Source of the DNA: Solanum dulcamara
Taxonomy: Eukaryota; Streptophyta; Magnoliopsida; Solanales; Solanaceae
NCBI RefSeq assembly: GCF_947179165.1
Contig: NC_077247.1
Coordinates: 13,033,501-13,097,500, forward strand
Direction: 5' to 3'
Length of the DNA: 64,000 bases
Translations under genes and position numbers: made by a program
The notes under the pieces: model-generated
Databases searched by the model: none
Told to the model about the DNA's origin: nothing
The model's input: only the letters and a program-made list of their open reading frames with translations
Shown here: one piece after another, positions 23,919 to 36,562 of the stretch
Numbering within the stretch: the stretch's first letter is position 1
Layout of the letters: each line of letters begins with the position of its first letter

Positions 23919-25954
23919 CGTACATATCCACAGACCTCTAAGAGTAAAACAAAACAACAGTAACATAACACGAGACAGGCCACTGCCGTACCTGTGAACA
24001 AAAGATATACATTAGGGTTTAGTACCAAAATTAGGCTCCTATACAAAGGAGAACTTCTAGACCACTGGGTGGGACTCCTATGCTGACGGATCCCCAAGCT
24101 ATGTATCTGTACCTGCGGGCATGAACACAGTCCCCCAAACAAATGGGGTCAGTACGACATATGTACTGCATATGTAAAGTATAACATGGCATAACTGGAA
24201 GCATATCAGAAATAGAGAAGCAGGTGATAAAATGTCATATAAGGAACCTATACCTGTACTTTGTGAATTACAAAAGCATTCATGCTCATATCATATAATA
24301 TAGCTGGCCCTTTCAAGGGCTCGGTGAATCATCTCTATAGGACCATTATAGGCCCGGCACCATCATCTCCTTATCACACCACATCATCATATACATATAC
24401 ATACGTACCTGTCCCTCTAGTGAGGGACTTAGTGAGTTGTTCATGTCATTGCATTATCATATCCTCGTATAGCATACCCGACCTTTTAGTAAGGGACTCG
24501 ATGGATGATGCAGTGAACTATGCAAGATAACATACTCGGCCTGGGACTCAGTGAAAGAAGGGTTACAGTGTACACAAGTAGAGTAGTGAGTAGCTATATG
24601 AAATTCAAAACATTATCGGAGACTCAACCGTACAAGAAAATTAAGCTATTATCTGAGGACTCGAGTAGTAATATAGTCTTGTCAAGTGCCCTCTAAGTTC
24701 CATTAGGGGATAGATCAACCAGAATCTCGGGGGTCCTAGGCATGTACTAAAGTAATACTAGCCACCTATGAATCCGGAAGCACTTATCATCCTGTAGTCT
24801 TTAAGAACATGAGTCTGTACTTTCAATACTTTCTTAACGTATAGGAGGTTCAAGAAAAGTAGTATAGCTACTATGGATTTCAACCTCCAGAAGTAAATAC
24901 GAGAACTTAAGGGTGGAATCACCTTAGAAATGACATCATCTTTTACTTATATCTACGACATGCCAAAAGAAGAGAAAAGATAGGCTTTACATACCTCTTA
25001 CGGGTTACTCTTTATTTCGTTGGTCTTGTCGTCCACTGAACCTATGTAACATAAAAGAAACACGAATATTAACAACCCTTGTCTTTCCATCACCCTAGTC
25101 TATATATGAGTATTCATAGAACTCAACCCCTCACTCGCCTTCTCGACTAGTTCCTTAACTAGTTAAAGAGTTAACGAAAATTGGGCAGCATCTCCCCAAT
25201 AATATGCCCTATCCGAATTTCCAATTACACTCCTAACACCTACAGCCAACCAAAAAAATAACCTGAAGCATATGTTTAAGCAATTCACATCAACAATATA
25301 CAACATAAACTCCAAACGACTCGCTCGAAACTACGATACCAAAAGAGGATTTCTAGTTTCAGTTTTGCAAAACCTTTAATTACACGAGATGGAGGGTCGG
25401 GTGGATGAAACCAGAAGCACACACACCTCTTTAAAAACATGTTCCATCACCTTAATACACCACCACACGACCAGAAGCATCCCCCACATGCATAATGCCT
25501 TATTTCGACTATAATTTAACTATAACGATTCCAATTTAGTTTATTTTGAACGTCGAGCATTTCCACGACTTTCTTACACTTACAGAAGCATACAAGGTGT
25601 CTAATACACACTATAAAAACACCATAAACTTCAAATTTGAAGGGAAGACCTTACCTTACCCGAAATTGGCCAAAACTCGCCAAAATTGCGCCTCAGAACT
25701 TCTCTAGCATGATTTAAACGTCGTGGCTGCTTGCTGTCCATTTTGTGCTGCAACAACCCATGATTTTATACTATTAATACCTCTATATCATCGTGGTATA
25801 TGCTAGATAATTAATTTATAGAATAAAATCGGAACTTATCTTATTTTTCCTCTTAGGCCGCCACTACTCTCTTTTAGTTTAAGGGTTTTGTTTTCCTTCA
25901 CTTTGGCTGAAATTTGAGATAAGAACTGATTTATAAGTCACATATTACATATAT

Positions 25955-26170
25955 ATAGGTGGTTCTAGGAGGTGACATGTGTCATCCCCTAAGGGTGATA
26001 TGTGTCCAGCCCCTATTGGGCCACCAAATACATGCTGCCAATTAGGGGCTGCCACGTGGTAGTGGGGTCCACCTCCCTAAGCAAGTGGGTCACCTACTTG
26101 AACCCAAGCAGGTGGGTCACCTATCTGCTTGAGGTACTGCCATGTGTCACCTTTCTAGGCTGCCATGTGT
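25955..26170 (-). promoter_or_regulatory. U3 promoter block of copy D
   Basis: One CACGTG G-box (26053-26058), a decayed second box (gacatgtgtc at about 25974), inverted caagcaggtgggtcacctg words (about 26080-26130) and a TATA-like acatatatata (about 25950-25959). Same order on minus as in copies B and E. Confidence 0.5.
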
Positions 26171-27000
26171 CATTTCTTTTTCTTTTCCCTGCAGGTTCGT
26201 AATCTCGTCTTATCTCAAGAACCTATGTAATCCGGGCTACGTAATCTTGGTATATTCTCAAGTATCTTAGGTATGTAAGACTTCTAACTTAGTGGCTTAC
26301 GTAGGTAGATCGAATCCTACAACTCATTACTTGGCCTGTAATTCCTTACGGATTCTTATGCCTCTATTTCTACCCTTCTCTACTATGGGGTATCACATTC
26401 TCCCTTCTTTAGAGTCATTTGATAGTGTCGTAGCTTATCCGGCTCACATGATAATTCCTAAAGAACTTAAGAGACATTCTGAGTTTAAAAGTGTGGGGTG
26501 TAACCAATTATGTCCTATATCTATTGTTCATGCATACTTCTCATATATTTAGTGCATTCCATGTACTAACGCATACTTTTTACCTACATTGTATCATAAT
26601 GTAGGGTACGACGATCATTCTCATCCTCCTATTCATGGCTAGATCTTATTACACTTGCACTTGTGGTGAGTCCCCCTATCCTGAGAATGTGATACTTTAC
26701 TTTCTTATGAGTTTATGACATTCTTTCCTCTTTTATATTGGGGTGATCTAGGAGCCTATCTTACGCCCCCATCTAGTTAGTAAAGGCATGTTAGATATTT
26801 TGAGTCTTTGTTATATTTCATTCCGTACCTTGAGACTTATGCCCTATATTGATACTATGCTTCCTTGTCTATGCTTTACTTTATTTTATTATTTACCTTA
26901 TCTATGCTCATGAATGATATGCTAAGAGGCTTGGTTGGGGTCCTTCGGGAATATAATATATATGTCACACCTAGGGTCTAGCTTGGGTCTTGATATAAAC

Positions 27001-27668
27001 AAACTTTCTCATCTTAGCTTTCACATCGGGAACAATCTCTGGAGCATGCCTGGACAATTAAATGAACTTGAGGCTATACTCCTTGACAGTCATTCCTTCT
27101 TGTTTCAAATTAACAAACTCTCTACTTTTGCCTCCCTTATCTATCGAGGAAAAAAGTAGTCTAGGAATGCATTCGCCAACTCATCCCAGACTGCAAACTC
27201 ATCATCTTTACCTCTACTAGACATTGGCAACATCTATAGCTGGTAGGATATAAGTTCAACTCCCTCTATCTTTATGACATGTATTTCTTTAAGGATCTTC
27301 CACATGTTGTCAGTGAAGTTTGGAGGGTCTTCCTCAACGTTAGAAGCACTAAAAACTGGCGGGTTCATCCTCACAAAGTCACAAATCTGATTTACAACAG
27401 ATAACTCTTAGTAACTAGAGTTCGGTATTGGGTATTTTGATGAAAAAGTCTGTGAAGCCATCAGCTAGGTGAGCATAGAGGTATATCCCCTAAATTCAAC
27501 CTCAGAAGACATTGTTTGTTGTGCAGTATGTGGGACATCTAGAGTCCCATTCTCCACCATATTCTCACTCTCGGCAGGTCGAGCTTGGTTTCGGGTCTGC
27601 ATTCTAAATGGTTGTGGAATCTCATCCTCAACAACGTTCCTCTGGCTCAAAGTTATTTTAGTAGGCAT
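27001..27668 (-). pseudogene. N-terminal half of Q gag
   Basis: Starts at an ATG on minus at 27668 with an open 67-codon N-terminus (MPTKITLSQRN...), 196 bases inside the PBS. Further on, across frames, the Gag core reads VWDELANAFLDYFFPR, then NxKQE and an SLKF-like block, ending in MRKFV at 27001, where LTR S interrupts. It shares the FLDYFFP motif with P gag. Several stops and at least two frameshifts. Confidence 0.75.
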
Positions 27669-27863
27669 GATCTAAAATTATAAAACAAATGAATTAGAAG
27701 ATATTTATAGAGTCAAACTCTAAAGCACGAGATGGAGTAAGAAAGAAGTGAAACAATTCCTAAAGTCATGCAGCTTCCCTATTATGGATGTGGCGTGCTT
27801 CACACCGATAAGAATGACTATCAGACTCAGCTTCATAGACACCCTAGCACTCTTAAACTCAGA

Positions 27864-27875
27864 GCTCTGATACCA
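27864..27875 (-). other. Primer-binding site of Q (initiator tRNA-Met type)
   Basis: The minus strand reads TGGTATCAGAGC exactly, four bases from the LTR end tcatgaca. This is the canonical plant gypsy PBS and fixes the minus orientation of Q. Confidence 0.9.
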
Positions 27876-27879
27876 AATT

Positions 27880-29264
27880 TGTCATGATTTAAGCCAATAT
27901 CCTGGACATGGCTGGCACCCGAAAAGCATTGATGGTCCCAAGCTAACTACTTTGCCTGGTTAACTCACTTAGGGAAATAATTTAAACTAATAAATGAACT
28001 CAGATGGGTACAATGAAACATGCAACTCAATACTCTTTATCATAAATCAAGAAACTAAGATATATAATAATGTATGTGACATAACTCAATGTTTTCAAAT
28101 CATACCCAAGGAAATACACTGAATAATGTCGAACTAGTCCATGAAGCATCTAGCATACTGACTTTGAAATAGGTACTGGATAGTGCCATGGCTACCTCAA
28201 ACTAATAACTACTAAATCAAAAGTAAAGACTCAAGGGCGCCTTTGAATGCAAATAGGTCTCACCAAAGGTGGGTAAAAAATAGATCTTCAACGATGCATC
28301 TGTTAAGGATCTCTATCAGCTATATCTACATCATAAAATGATTTAGGTCGAATGACATCAGTACATGGAATGTAAGAGTATATAAAATTTCAAAAGGAAA
28401 CTTGCATCAAGATATTCAACTCAAGAACTCAACTCTGAAAATAGTTCAACTCAAATAAGCATGCAATATAATAAAAGACAATGCTTTATTACATTAAATA
28501 GTAATGCAACTCAATATATGAAAAAATAATACCTTACTTATTAATGAGTTTCTCTAATCGAAAACCACCACTCATGAGCTATGTGATAATACAACGAACT
28601 GATGTCATTTTCACATCCATCTAATACTTTGCCTGAGTAAGGAACACAAACTCATCTTAGGATCCAATAAAAGTTTTCTTTTAGGACAATGAGGAGTCGC
28701 CCGAATGAAAAGTACGATCCTATCTTATGCTTTCTACGTAGTTTATGGGGTTCGAGTTTTTCTATACTCTTTACCCAAATTGATGCTCAATACTACTCCC
28801 AAAATATAATTTATTATGCTCATGTCTCAAGTGAGTGTAATTACTCTATTAACTCAGTTAGTCACTTTTTAACTTAGCTTAAATCTGAACTCATCTAAGC
28901 TCATCTTTCTCTTTGAAATATACATGATCTCAACTCAATGAATTTATTTAAAAACAATTATTTGACTTCTCAATTCAATCTCAAAATAGATGTTTAAAGT
29001 GCTCAACTCATTTACACTCAATAATACTCATGCTCAAATAGTTATTAGGAGACTTTTCAACTCATGGTCAAAATAATAAATAAGGGACTACTCAAACTCA
29101 ACTCATTCTCAAACACTTTTTAAAATTAAATGATGAAAATAATTACTTTTTACTTGAAAGAATAAATAAACAATTAAACGCAAGACTCAACTAGGGTTCA
29201 TGTGACTACAACAACAAAATAAAAAATTGAATACTCAACTCATAAAAATCATCAACGTGTAATT

Positions 29265-29299
<35 letters not shown>

Positions 29300-30198
29300 A
29301 ACTCAATGAAATTTATAAAGATAATTCAAGAATCCACATTATCGGAACTAAAACTCAAACTTCAAAACTCAACTTGGTTGTTTAGAGATGTAGGGCATGA
29401 GGAAGAACTAATTCCAACATTATGATAGCCTTACATACTTGGAACGAAGTTTTTTTAAGTGAAAATCGAAGACTTGGCTCAAAACTCTTGAACCCTAGCT
29501 CTTCTTCTTCTCTCTAATGTGTGTTCTCAATATTTTTAAGTGTTAATTAAAGAACATACACATTGGGTACTAATAAGGGGTTAAATTTAGTCCAAAAAAG
29601 GCTTGAGTTAAGTCTCGAAAAAGTGGGGAAAAGATCAGAATATCCCTCATTAAAATTGACTAGGCCATCTACACCTGCCTTCTTATGGATCGTAGGAAGT
29701 CACTCGTATGATCTTGATCCAAAAGTGGGACTCTCTAGAAATCATGCTCATGGTTCTATGATCACCCTCCTATAGTCGTAGACCCTTAGACAGGTCATCC
29801 TGCTAGTTTATAGGAACGATTCTGAGGTCTTACCTAAAGGTGAAGCCTACAAGACACTTCTTACGACTTATTCATGGGCCTATGGGTCATTTTGGAAACC
29901 CATAGGTAGGTTCCTGCAAACCCCCGAGGTATTGAGTCTTCAAGCTCCTTCCAGGAGTCTCTCTTATGATCCATAGGAACTCTTACACATCGTAGAATCT
30001 ACTCGTAGGTAAGTTTGAAGAACTCAAACTTTTTCTAAGTATTGGGGTGGCCTACTGATGGCTACCTACGACTTGTAGACACTCCTACGGACCATATGTG
30101 CCAGTTGTGGGCACTGGCAGACCACTCCACTTACCTTTTCTCAGATTTTCTTTAGGTTCTCGAGCTTATCCTAGGCTAACATAGTACGGGGTGTTACA
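27880..30198 (-). mobile_element. 5' LTR of element Q (2319 bp)
   Basis: On minus it starts TGTAACACCCCG (30198) and ends TCATGACA (27880), next to the PBS. It has short block similarity to the LTRs of P and S (repeated 'tacgactcgtag'-like words near its start). It contains a (TA)n run. The outer flank gatcc (30199-30203) is the expected TSD; its partner is beyond the left edge. Q is inserted in the gag of X2. Its pol and 3' LTR are not in the window. Confidence 0.85.
29266..29298. repeat. (TA)n microsatellite in the Q LTR
   Basis: About 16 uninterrupted TA/AT units. Confidence 0.9.
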
Positions 30199-30742
30199 GA
30201 TCCTCTCGACTACATTAGTCCCAATATATATAGCCACTCAGGATAAGTAGTCAAAAGATCATAGGCGTCCTCTCCAATAGCCCAAAAAACCTTGGAGGAG
30301 ATAATATCAAAAGTACTCCAAGCATCTTCTACTCCTCTAGTGGCATAAATCCAATGCAATGACTAGATAGGCGATGACGGGTGTTGGTTTCATCTCAACT
30401 TGAGCAGTCGTTGCTATAGCTTGATCCTACGGTGCTGGTAAAGATGGAGTTGGGCCCTACTGCATACCCCCTAGCATGGCTAATAACTGACCGATAGTTG
30501 TCTGGAGATCTAGAGCCATAGGTGGTTCGGGTGGTGGCTAGGATGGTCCCATCCCCACTAGTTGTAGAGGAATAGGAATGCCTGAGGCTTCACCATTGTC
30601 TCTAGAGTCACCTCTTTACTCGATCTCCAACTGATGATGTAGCTCTTGCACGACCTTCAGGTCGTCCTCTACCCCTAGTGGGTCTCTATCTGCTTTCCTG
30701 GAGGATCACCTCCCCATTTGATGAACTATGCATATGAGCCAT
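30199..30742 (-). pseudogene. N-terminal gag of element X2
   Basis: Starts ATGGCTCA on minus at 30742, homologous to the X1 gag start at 3262. Recognisable across frames is a stretch near 30210-30310 (KVFWAIGEDAYDLL..YPEWL) matching the X1 region around 2780-2850. It is cut at 30199 by the Q LTR, so the Gag core and knuckle are missing. Multiple stops. Confidence 0.7.
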
Positions 30743-30935
30743 CTGGTGATAGAGTGAAACAAGTGAGAATTCCATAAACCAAAAAAGACAACAAATGCAC
30801 GATAGCAAACCAAAAGAAAGAATCTTTATAAAGATGCCCTATAAACTCCCAAAGATAGAATACAAACATCTCTATATCGATCCACAGGACTCTACTAGAC
30901 ATTAGCTCTATATAAGTGACACCAGTGAACCTGGA

Positions 30936-30947
30936 GTTTTAATACCA
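30936..30947 (-). other. Decayed primer-binding site of X2
   Basis: The minus strand reads TGGTATTAAAAC, 9 of 12 matches to the initiator-Met PBS, three bases from the LTR end gatcgtgaca. Confidence 0.7.
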
Positions 30948-31396
30948 ACTTGTCACGATCCAAAATCTCTAGTTATGATGACACATACCATACCCACAAG
31001 TAGATAAGCAAACCTGTATTCTGGAATGAAAAATAATGGGCATATCGAGAAGAATCAACAATCAATAAGGTAAATGAAACAATCCAAAGAAAAAAAAATA
31101 GAATAGAATAGAACCACAATCACATATATACACCTCAAAATAAAAGATCCAAACCCACGGCCTGGTGGACACAAGTACAAAGTTGCTAAAAAGAGAGCAA
31201 GTTCCAAAACTAGACAAAAATACAGACTTTTCTCAAATACAAAGGACTAGCCAAAGGTATAACAGAAGGAGATAGGTTGATCTAGGACTCCATAAGCTTA
31301 CCCTTGGTCTTTTAATAACCTAAAGCTTTCTTGAACTCAACAATAACAGTTGGCACTCAGATCTGCATCATGAAAATAGATGTAAAATGTAGTATG

Positions 31397-34295
31397 TGTC
31401 ATGATCCAACCTCGTTGGCCATGACTACTGTCTGAATTGGACACTCGTATACACGCCTATTATCTATAATCAATCGGTAAATGAACATGATATGGCCAGC
31501 ACTTTATCTCAAAACTGTCACTTATATATATACCAATATTACCTGTCTCCTAGGGAGTTAAAATTTTCAAAGATAGTATAGCATAATATGCAAGCCGACA
31601 AGGCTGCACAACATAACACATCCCAAAATAAACACTTACATACGCAAGCCGATGAGGCTTCCACTCTGAATGGAAATGTCCTAAAACATAAGTCGTACTA
31701 GTGCAGCCGAAAGATATTAATATACAACCCACGCATGTGTCTACAGACCTCTAAGAGAATTAACAAAAATATATAACGGGATAGGGCCCCATCGTACCCC
31801 TAAATACATAAATATATACATTATAAGGATTGGTACCAAAAGCTTAGCCTTCGAGAATATGGAGCACTTCAAACCCACTGAGTAGAATCCTAAGCTGAAG
31901 GCTCTCTAAAATGAGTATCTATACCTACGGGGATGAAATGCAGCCCCCCCTCCCCCCCTCCTCCCGAAGCAAGAAGGGGTTTGTATGACATATGTACTGA
32001 GTATGTAAGTATAAATTACAGTAAGAAAAATCATAGCTAAAGTAGAGGTTTCAAAAGACAAGTATGATACTGAGGAAGTCACTGTACCTGTGCCTTATGA
32101 AATAAAGTCATGCATGCTTATATCATATATTATATCAGGCCCTTTAGGGACTCGGTGAATCTGTCATATATATTTATATCATATTCAGCCCACGATGGGC
32201 TCAGCGCCATCATCATGTCCTCAGGTCATATCATCATATATATATATATACCGCACTCGGCCCTTTAGTGAAGGACTCGGTGAATAATGTAGTGAAATAG
32301 TGCATGAATACATATTCGGCCTGAGACTCAGGGAAAGATACATTATGACATGGACGAGCAGAGTAGTGAGTAACCATATACATTTAAATCATCATTTAAG
32401 ACTTAATGGAATAATCAAAACGAATCATTGTTTGAAAATTAAGATGGTAGTCATTTCAAATAACCTTCGGTTGCCATTATAAAGTATGCCAAATATGAAT
32501 TATACCGAAGTATAACTTGTAGTAAAATATGACTTATACCAACTAGAGTGGCTAGAATCATACATATGAGTCAAGGCATAACGATATAAATTTTGAAAAT
32601 TAAGAACATTCGCCGTCCTAGTATCTCTAAGAATAAGAGCTTCATTGGAATTCTATACATTTGTCGTCCGTTTGTTACATAAGATCATGCCAAAAGAAAG
32701 AAAGGTTAGCTTTACATACCTGGATTTCAACTAATTTCCAGCGGCTATGGCTACTCTTTATGTTTATAAGTCTACAAATAAGAGAGTAGCACTATAATTA
32801 GGAATTCTAACTAAAATTGGGCAGCATTTCCCCTACATTTCATACTTCCGGATTAACTCCAAAATAGCCCAAACAATGCATAAATTCAACACCATTTACT
32901 TAACAACAACAACCACCTTATTCACAAGTTATATATTAATAAATCCCTGCACAACTACTTCAAAAATGAATTAAAACAGCCCACAACCAACACATGTCGA
33001 CAACAATATTAGCGGACAAATTTCTGTCTCCAATTAGTTCTTGTAATTACTTCAATTTAACCCATACAAATATGTTATTCTACTTCAACCAAATTTTACA
33101 CATCCTTTTTAGTTTACACCTTAAACATACCTTAATCATATCATGCACAAAAACAACATCTAACAGCCCCAACATAACTTTACAATACAACAGAATTTTT
33201 GAACTCAAAAGTACTTACACCAAAAACATGTAAAACCTCTTCTCAATTTCGTCTTTAAAAACACCAAAAATGAGTAATAAAGCTTCCTTTAACATCTTTA
33301 ATTCCATTATTTATATTTATACAATAATATCCTAAATTATTCTTCTCAAAACAAATGAAAGATTAAAGTAATTCTCTAAAGTTAGAAACTAATTTCTTTG
33401 GACAGCATTCCAAAAATTTCGGATTTATGTTTCCAACATCTATAGCATGATTCCAATGAATTACATGTAAGAATCAAGTTAAAACAATAAATAATCAACT
33501 TACCTTAACCTTGGAGAGATTTTTGAAGTTCAAAGAGTGTTGGGACATTATTGGATAGGTTTTGAGATAAGGGAGAAGTGGGAGAGAATTCCGGAATTTT
33601 TTTGTGAAATGTAAATGCTGAAAATTACCTGATCTTTGTCCCTTTTAATTGGGCTCTTTTGGATCAGTTTTTGGGCTAATTTTTGGATCAAAAATAGTTT
33701 ATTATGTGAACAACATATTAGGATTTTGTCCCAAAAAACTTATTGTAGTTTAGCAGTCCAAAATCCTCATCCATTCCACCAACAATGGGCTGCCAGGAAA
33801 ATTTCAGAATTGGGTTTTCCCACAATTCACTTATATTGGCCCAACAATAAGTCTTTGCTTAGCTTAATAGTACCCTATAACCAACCAATTAAATTTACAC
33901 CATGTCCAAATCTTAATACCTCTTACTTCAACTTACTACTCCTCTTAGAATTAAAAAAAAATCACATGCCACCTTTTAAAATTTCAAGTCATTGCCACAC
34001 TTTCAATCCATTTCCAACTAATACATTCACCTACAAGTCATGGTTTCTCATATAAAAGGGCAGCCCGGTGCAGTAAAGCTCCCGCTATGCGCGGGGTCCG
34101 GGGAAGGGCCTGACCACAAGGGTCTATTGTACGCAGCCTTGCCTTGCATTTCTGCCAGAGGCTGTTTCCAAGGCTTGAACCCGTGACCTCCTGGTCACAT
34201 GGCAGCAACTTTACCAGTTATCATATACGAATGAATATTCCATATTGATTACAATATACTAAAATATTAGCAAATAAAAAATATGGAGTATTACA
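31397..34295 (-). mobile_element. G-family solo LTR (left unit of the G chimera)
   Basis: Begins tgtcatgatcc, ends gagtattaca, with flanks gtatg (31392-31396) and atatg (34296-34300), a 4/5 TSD. Removing the SINE (34055-34220) and its 7-bp TSD leaves about 2.73 kb, the same as the G LTR at 39902-45760 after correcting for solo LTR E and a 290-bp deletion there. It is followed not by internal sequence but by the X2 flank, so it is a solo LTR at the original G insertion site. Confidence 0.85.
34055..34220 (-). mobile_element. Au-like SINE
   Basis: On minus it carries a tRNA-like A box (TGGTAAAGTTG) and B box (GGGTTCAAGCC), then the Au-SINE body ending in ...CACCGGGCTGCCCTTT. It is flanked by the 7-bp direct repeat tcatata (34048-34054 and 34221-34227). 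The matching site is empty in the other two copies of this LTR tail (34690-34802 and near 45680), so it inserted after those copies separated. About 15 bases of the usual 5' end are missing. Confidence 0.92.
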
Positions 34296-34689
34296 ATATG
34301 AGTACCAAAATAGTAGGTACCAGTAGTCATCATAGGCCGACTGAGCTTTGAAATTAAAAAGAATATGAAAAGAGAAAAATAATAGCAAGTAAAGATCAAA
34401 TAAGCAAAGTGATAACAAAAGAATAACTATAAAGCACACAAGTCTAGGAATGATTGAAAAGGAAAGCTATGTAACTAACTATAACCTAACTGGACTTGCA
34501 TAAGCCCAGAAGGTACACTCATGCGCAGTTGAAAGTAAATAACCCCAACAAACCCCCATAATCCTTATAGGCACATAGTTTAAGTACAATTATTAGTGAA
34601 TGAGAACTAGTATATCCAGAATAGGGGAGTGCATAACTTGGACCTTAAACCACGACTAGAACACTTGAAGAATTCAGTCAAACCATTCC
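34296..34689 (-). repeat. Copied piece of X2 LTR (duplicate of 45761-46164)
   Basis: About 400 bp matching 45761-46164 nearly base for base (blocks aggccgactgagctt, gcccagaaggtacactcatg, aattcagtcaaaccatt). It is flank of G, not G itself, yet it lies between two pieces of G LTR. It ends at gtcaagtc, where LTR sequence starts (ccaaccaatacattcac). See the finding on the G chimera. Confidence 0.9.
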
Positions 34690-34802
34690 GTCAAGTCCAA
34701 CCAATACATTCACCTACAAGTCATGGTTTCTCATATATGTATGAATATTCCACACTGAGTGTATACTAAAATGTTACCAAATGAAAAATACGGGGTATTA
34801 CA
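34690..34802 (-). mobile_element. First ~113 bp of the G 3' LTR, truncated
   Basis: Sense start TGTAATACCCCG at 34802, next to the polypurine tract. It stops after about 113 bases at the junction with the copied flank. Only the head of the 3' LTR belonging to the G internal region remains. Confidence 0.85.
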
Positions 34803-34815
34803 TCCTCCCCACCTT
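34803..34815 (-). other. Polypurine tract of G
   Basis: The minus strand reads AAGGTGGGGAGGA directly before the 3' LTR head TGTAATACCCC. This is the usual plus-strand primer site of gypsy elements. Confidence 0.85.
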
Positions 34816-34849
34816 AAGAACATTCATCCTCGAATGTTAAATTAAATAT

Positions 34850-36547
34850 GAAAATTTCATTTCTCTACGAATTCAGCCAATTAAAAATTTAAGTTACATG
34901 TAGGTGTATGGAACACGTAAGGGTACTTGTTCTTCATCTCCTCCTCGGCTTCCCAGGTCATCTCTTCTCTATTATTATTTCTTCATAGCACTTTGATGGA
35001 ATCCACGTCCTTAGTCCACAACATCCTAATATGCTAATCTAGGATGGAGATAGGTTTCTCCATGTAGGATAACTCTTCTGTTACCTAGACATCATCTATG
35101 GGAAATATTCTAGAAGGGTCGCCTATACATTTGTGAAGCATTGACACGTGAAAAACTAGATGTACTGCTTCTAAATCGGATGGTAGGTCTAACTCATAGG
35201 CAACCTTTCCTATTCTACGATTAATCTAATAAGGGCCAATGTATCTCAGGCTAAGCTTCCCTTTCTTTCCGAATCTCATTACCTCCTTCATGGGTGACAC
35301 CTTCAAGAATACCCAATCATCAACCTGAAACTCTAAAGATCGACGTTGATTATCTACATATGATTTCTGTCAACTCAGGCTACTAATAATCTCTCCTAAA
35401 TGAGATTGAATTTATCTATAGCTTGCTGAATCATATCTGGGCCTATTAGTTTAGTCTCACCGACATCAAACCAACCAATAGGTGACCTATACATTTTTCC
35501 ATATAAAGCTTCATATGGTGTCATCCAGATACTAGAATGGTAGCTGTTATTGTAAGCGAATTCAATAAGTGGTAAATGATCATCCCAGCTACCTTTGAAA
35601 TCAATAATACAAGCATATAGCATATCTTCTAGTGTCTGGATGGTACTCTCAGCCTATCCATCAGTTTGAAGATGAAATGTCATACTAAGACTTACTTGTG
35701 TTCCTAGCCCCTTCTAGTATGATCACCAAAAGTTAGCTGTAAATTGAGCTCCTCTATCTGAAATAATAGATGTGGGGACCCTATGAAGTCTTACTATCTC
35801 CTTGATATATACTCTGGCATAATCCTCAACTAAGTATGTAGTTCTGACCAGAAGAAAATGGGCTGATTTTGACGGCCTATCTATAATAACCCATATGGAA
35901 TCATACTTCCATGCAGTGCGAGGTAAGCCTATAATGAAATCCATATTAATGGCTTCCCATTTCCAAGTCAGGATTGTTATATCCTGTAATAGTCCGCTAG
36001 GCTTCTGATGTTCAATCTTAACCTGGTTGCAATTTGGGCACTAGGCTATGAACTCTACTATGTCCTTCTTCATGCCATTCCACCAGTGTAAACATCTAAG
36101 GTCATGATACATCTTTGTTTACCCTGGATGAATAGAATATAGGTCATAGTGTGACTCTCCCATAACCTGTTATTGTAGCCCTGCAATATTAGGTACACAT
36201 AATCTTCCCATATATCTTAGCACTTTGTCAGGTGTGAGCTCGAATGGGGTCTTTTCCTTCTGAAGGAATGCATCTTTGTACTGTGTCAGAATAGGATCTT
36301 CATACTGGAGTTGTTTTAACTCTTCCATGATAGAGGATTCAGCAACTCTTCCAACAAAAACTCTACTATTACTAGAATCAGCCAATCGGACTCCAAGGTT
36401 AGCTAACTGGCAAATCTCATGAACTATTTTTTCCCGTTCTGGGTGTACATATTCCAAGCAACCCATGGATTTACATCTAAGTGCATCATCCACAACATTT
36501 ACTTTTTTTGGGTGGTATAAAATATCAACATCATAATCTTTCAACAA
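34850..36547 (-). pseudogene. Integrase with chromodomain-like tail of G
   Basis: Integrase inserts the DNA copy into the genome. From 36547 down: an N-terminal HHCC region (SIHPG..., CPNC near 36030), then the catalytic core with MDFIIGLP (first Asp), SIISDRGAQFT (second Asp) and AESTIQTLEDML (Glu), the latter preceded by a stop in place of Gln. The best open pieces are 36170-36547, 35723-35944 and 35396-35623 (FAYNNSYHSSI). The C-terminal tail to about 34850 shows HVSMLHKC and a decayed chromodomain (SIKVL.RNN..EEMTWEAE), which places G among chromoviruses. At least six stops or frameshifts. Confidence 0.85.
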
Positions 36548-36562
36548 CTGTAGCCACCTTCT

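Larger units (their letters stand above)
23555..26505 (-). mobile_element. Solo LTR, copy D (2951 bp)
   Basis: Begins tgtcacgacctaatcc and ends gtgtggggtgtaacc. The flanks gatta (23550-23554) and aatta (26506-26510) match at 4 of 5 positions, a slightly decayed TSD. It has the same module order as B and E. Host sequence of LTR S resumes on both sides. It contains a 22-bp minisatellite and the family promoter block. No coding domain; the 104-codon minus frame at 23828-24142 runs through the minisatellite and is not credible. Confidence 0.85.
20401..26995 (+). mobile_element. Solo LTR S, itself hosting X3 and D
   Basis: Starts tgtaaaacccc and ends in tgata (a decayed tgaca). Flanks are gaaag and taaac, each one change from gaaac, the bases expected in the interrupted gag codons, so this is a decayed 5-bp TSD. 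LTR sequence runs 20401-20570, about 22010-23554 and 26506-26995, and resembles the LTRs of Q and P (for example the ctaacacactaaatc region and the gaggcttgg block near its end). With its inserts removed it is about 2.2 kb. It interrupts Q gag within FVSGL. Confidence 0.75.

Noticed and set aside
23828..24142. 104-codon minus frame in copy D
   Set aside because: Its second half is the translated 22-bp minisatellite; the related frame in sister copies is a different one.
24282..24530. 82-codon frame similar to 42169-42447
   Set aside because: Both are antisense frames in the same LTR module of copies D and E; no domain and no sign of selection that I can see.
32994..33233. 79-codon frame repeated at 41213-41455
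   Set aside because: Both are antisense frames within the duplicated G LTR; expected from the repeat itself.
34055..34220. tRNA gene
   Set aside because: A and B boxes are present, but the body and ends match an Au-type SINE and it has its own TSD.
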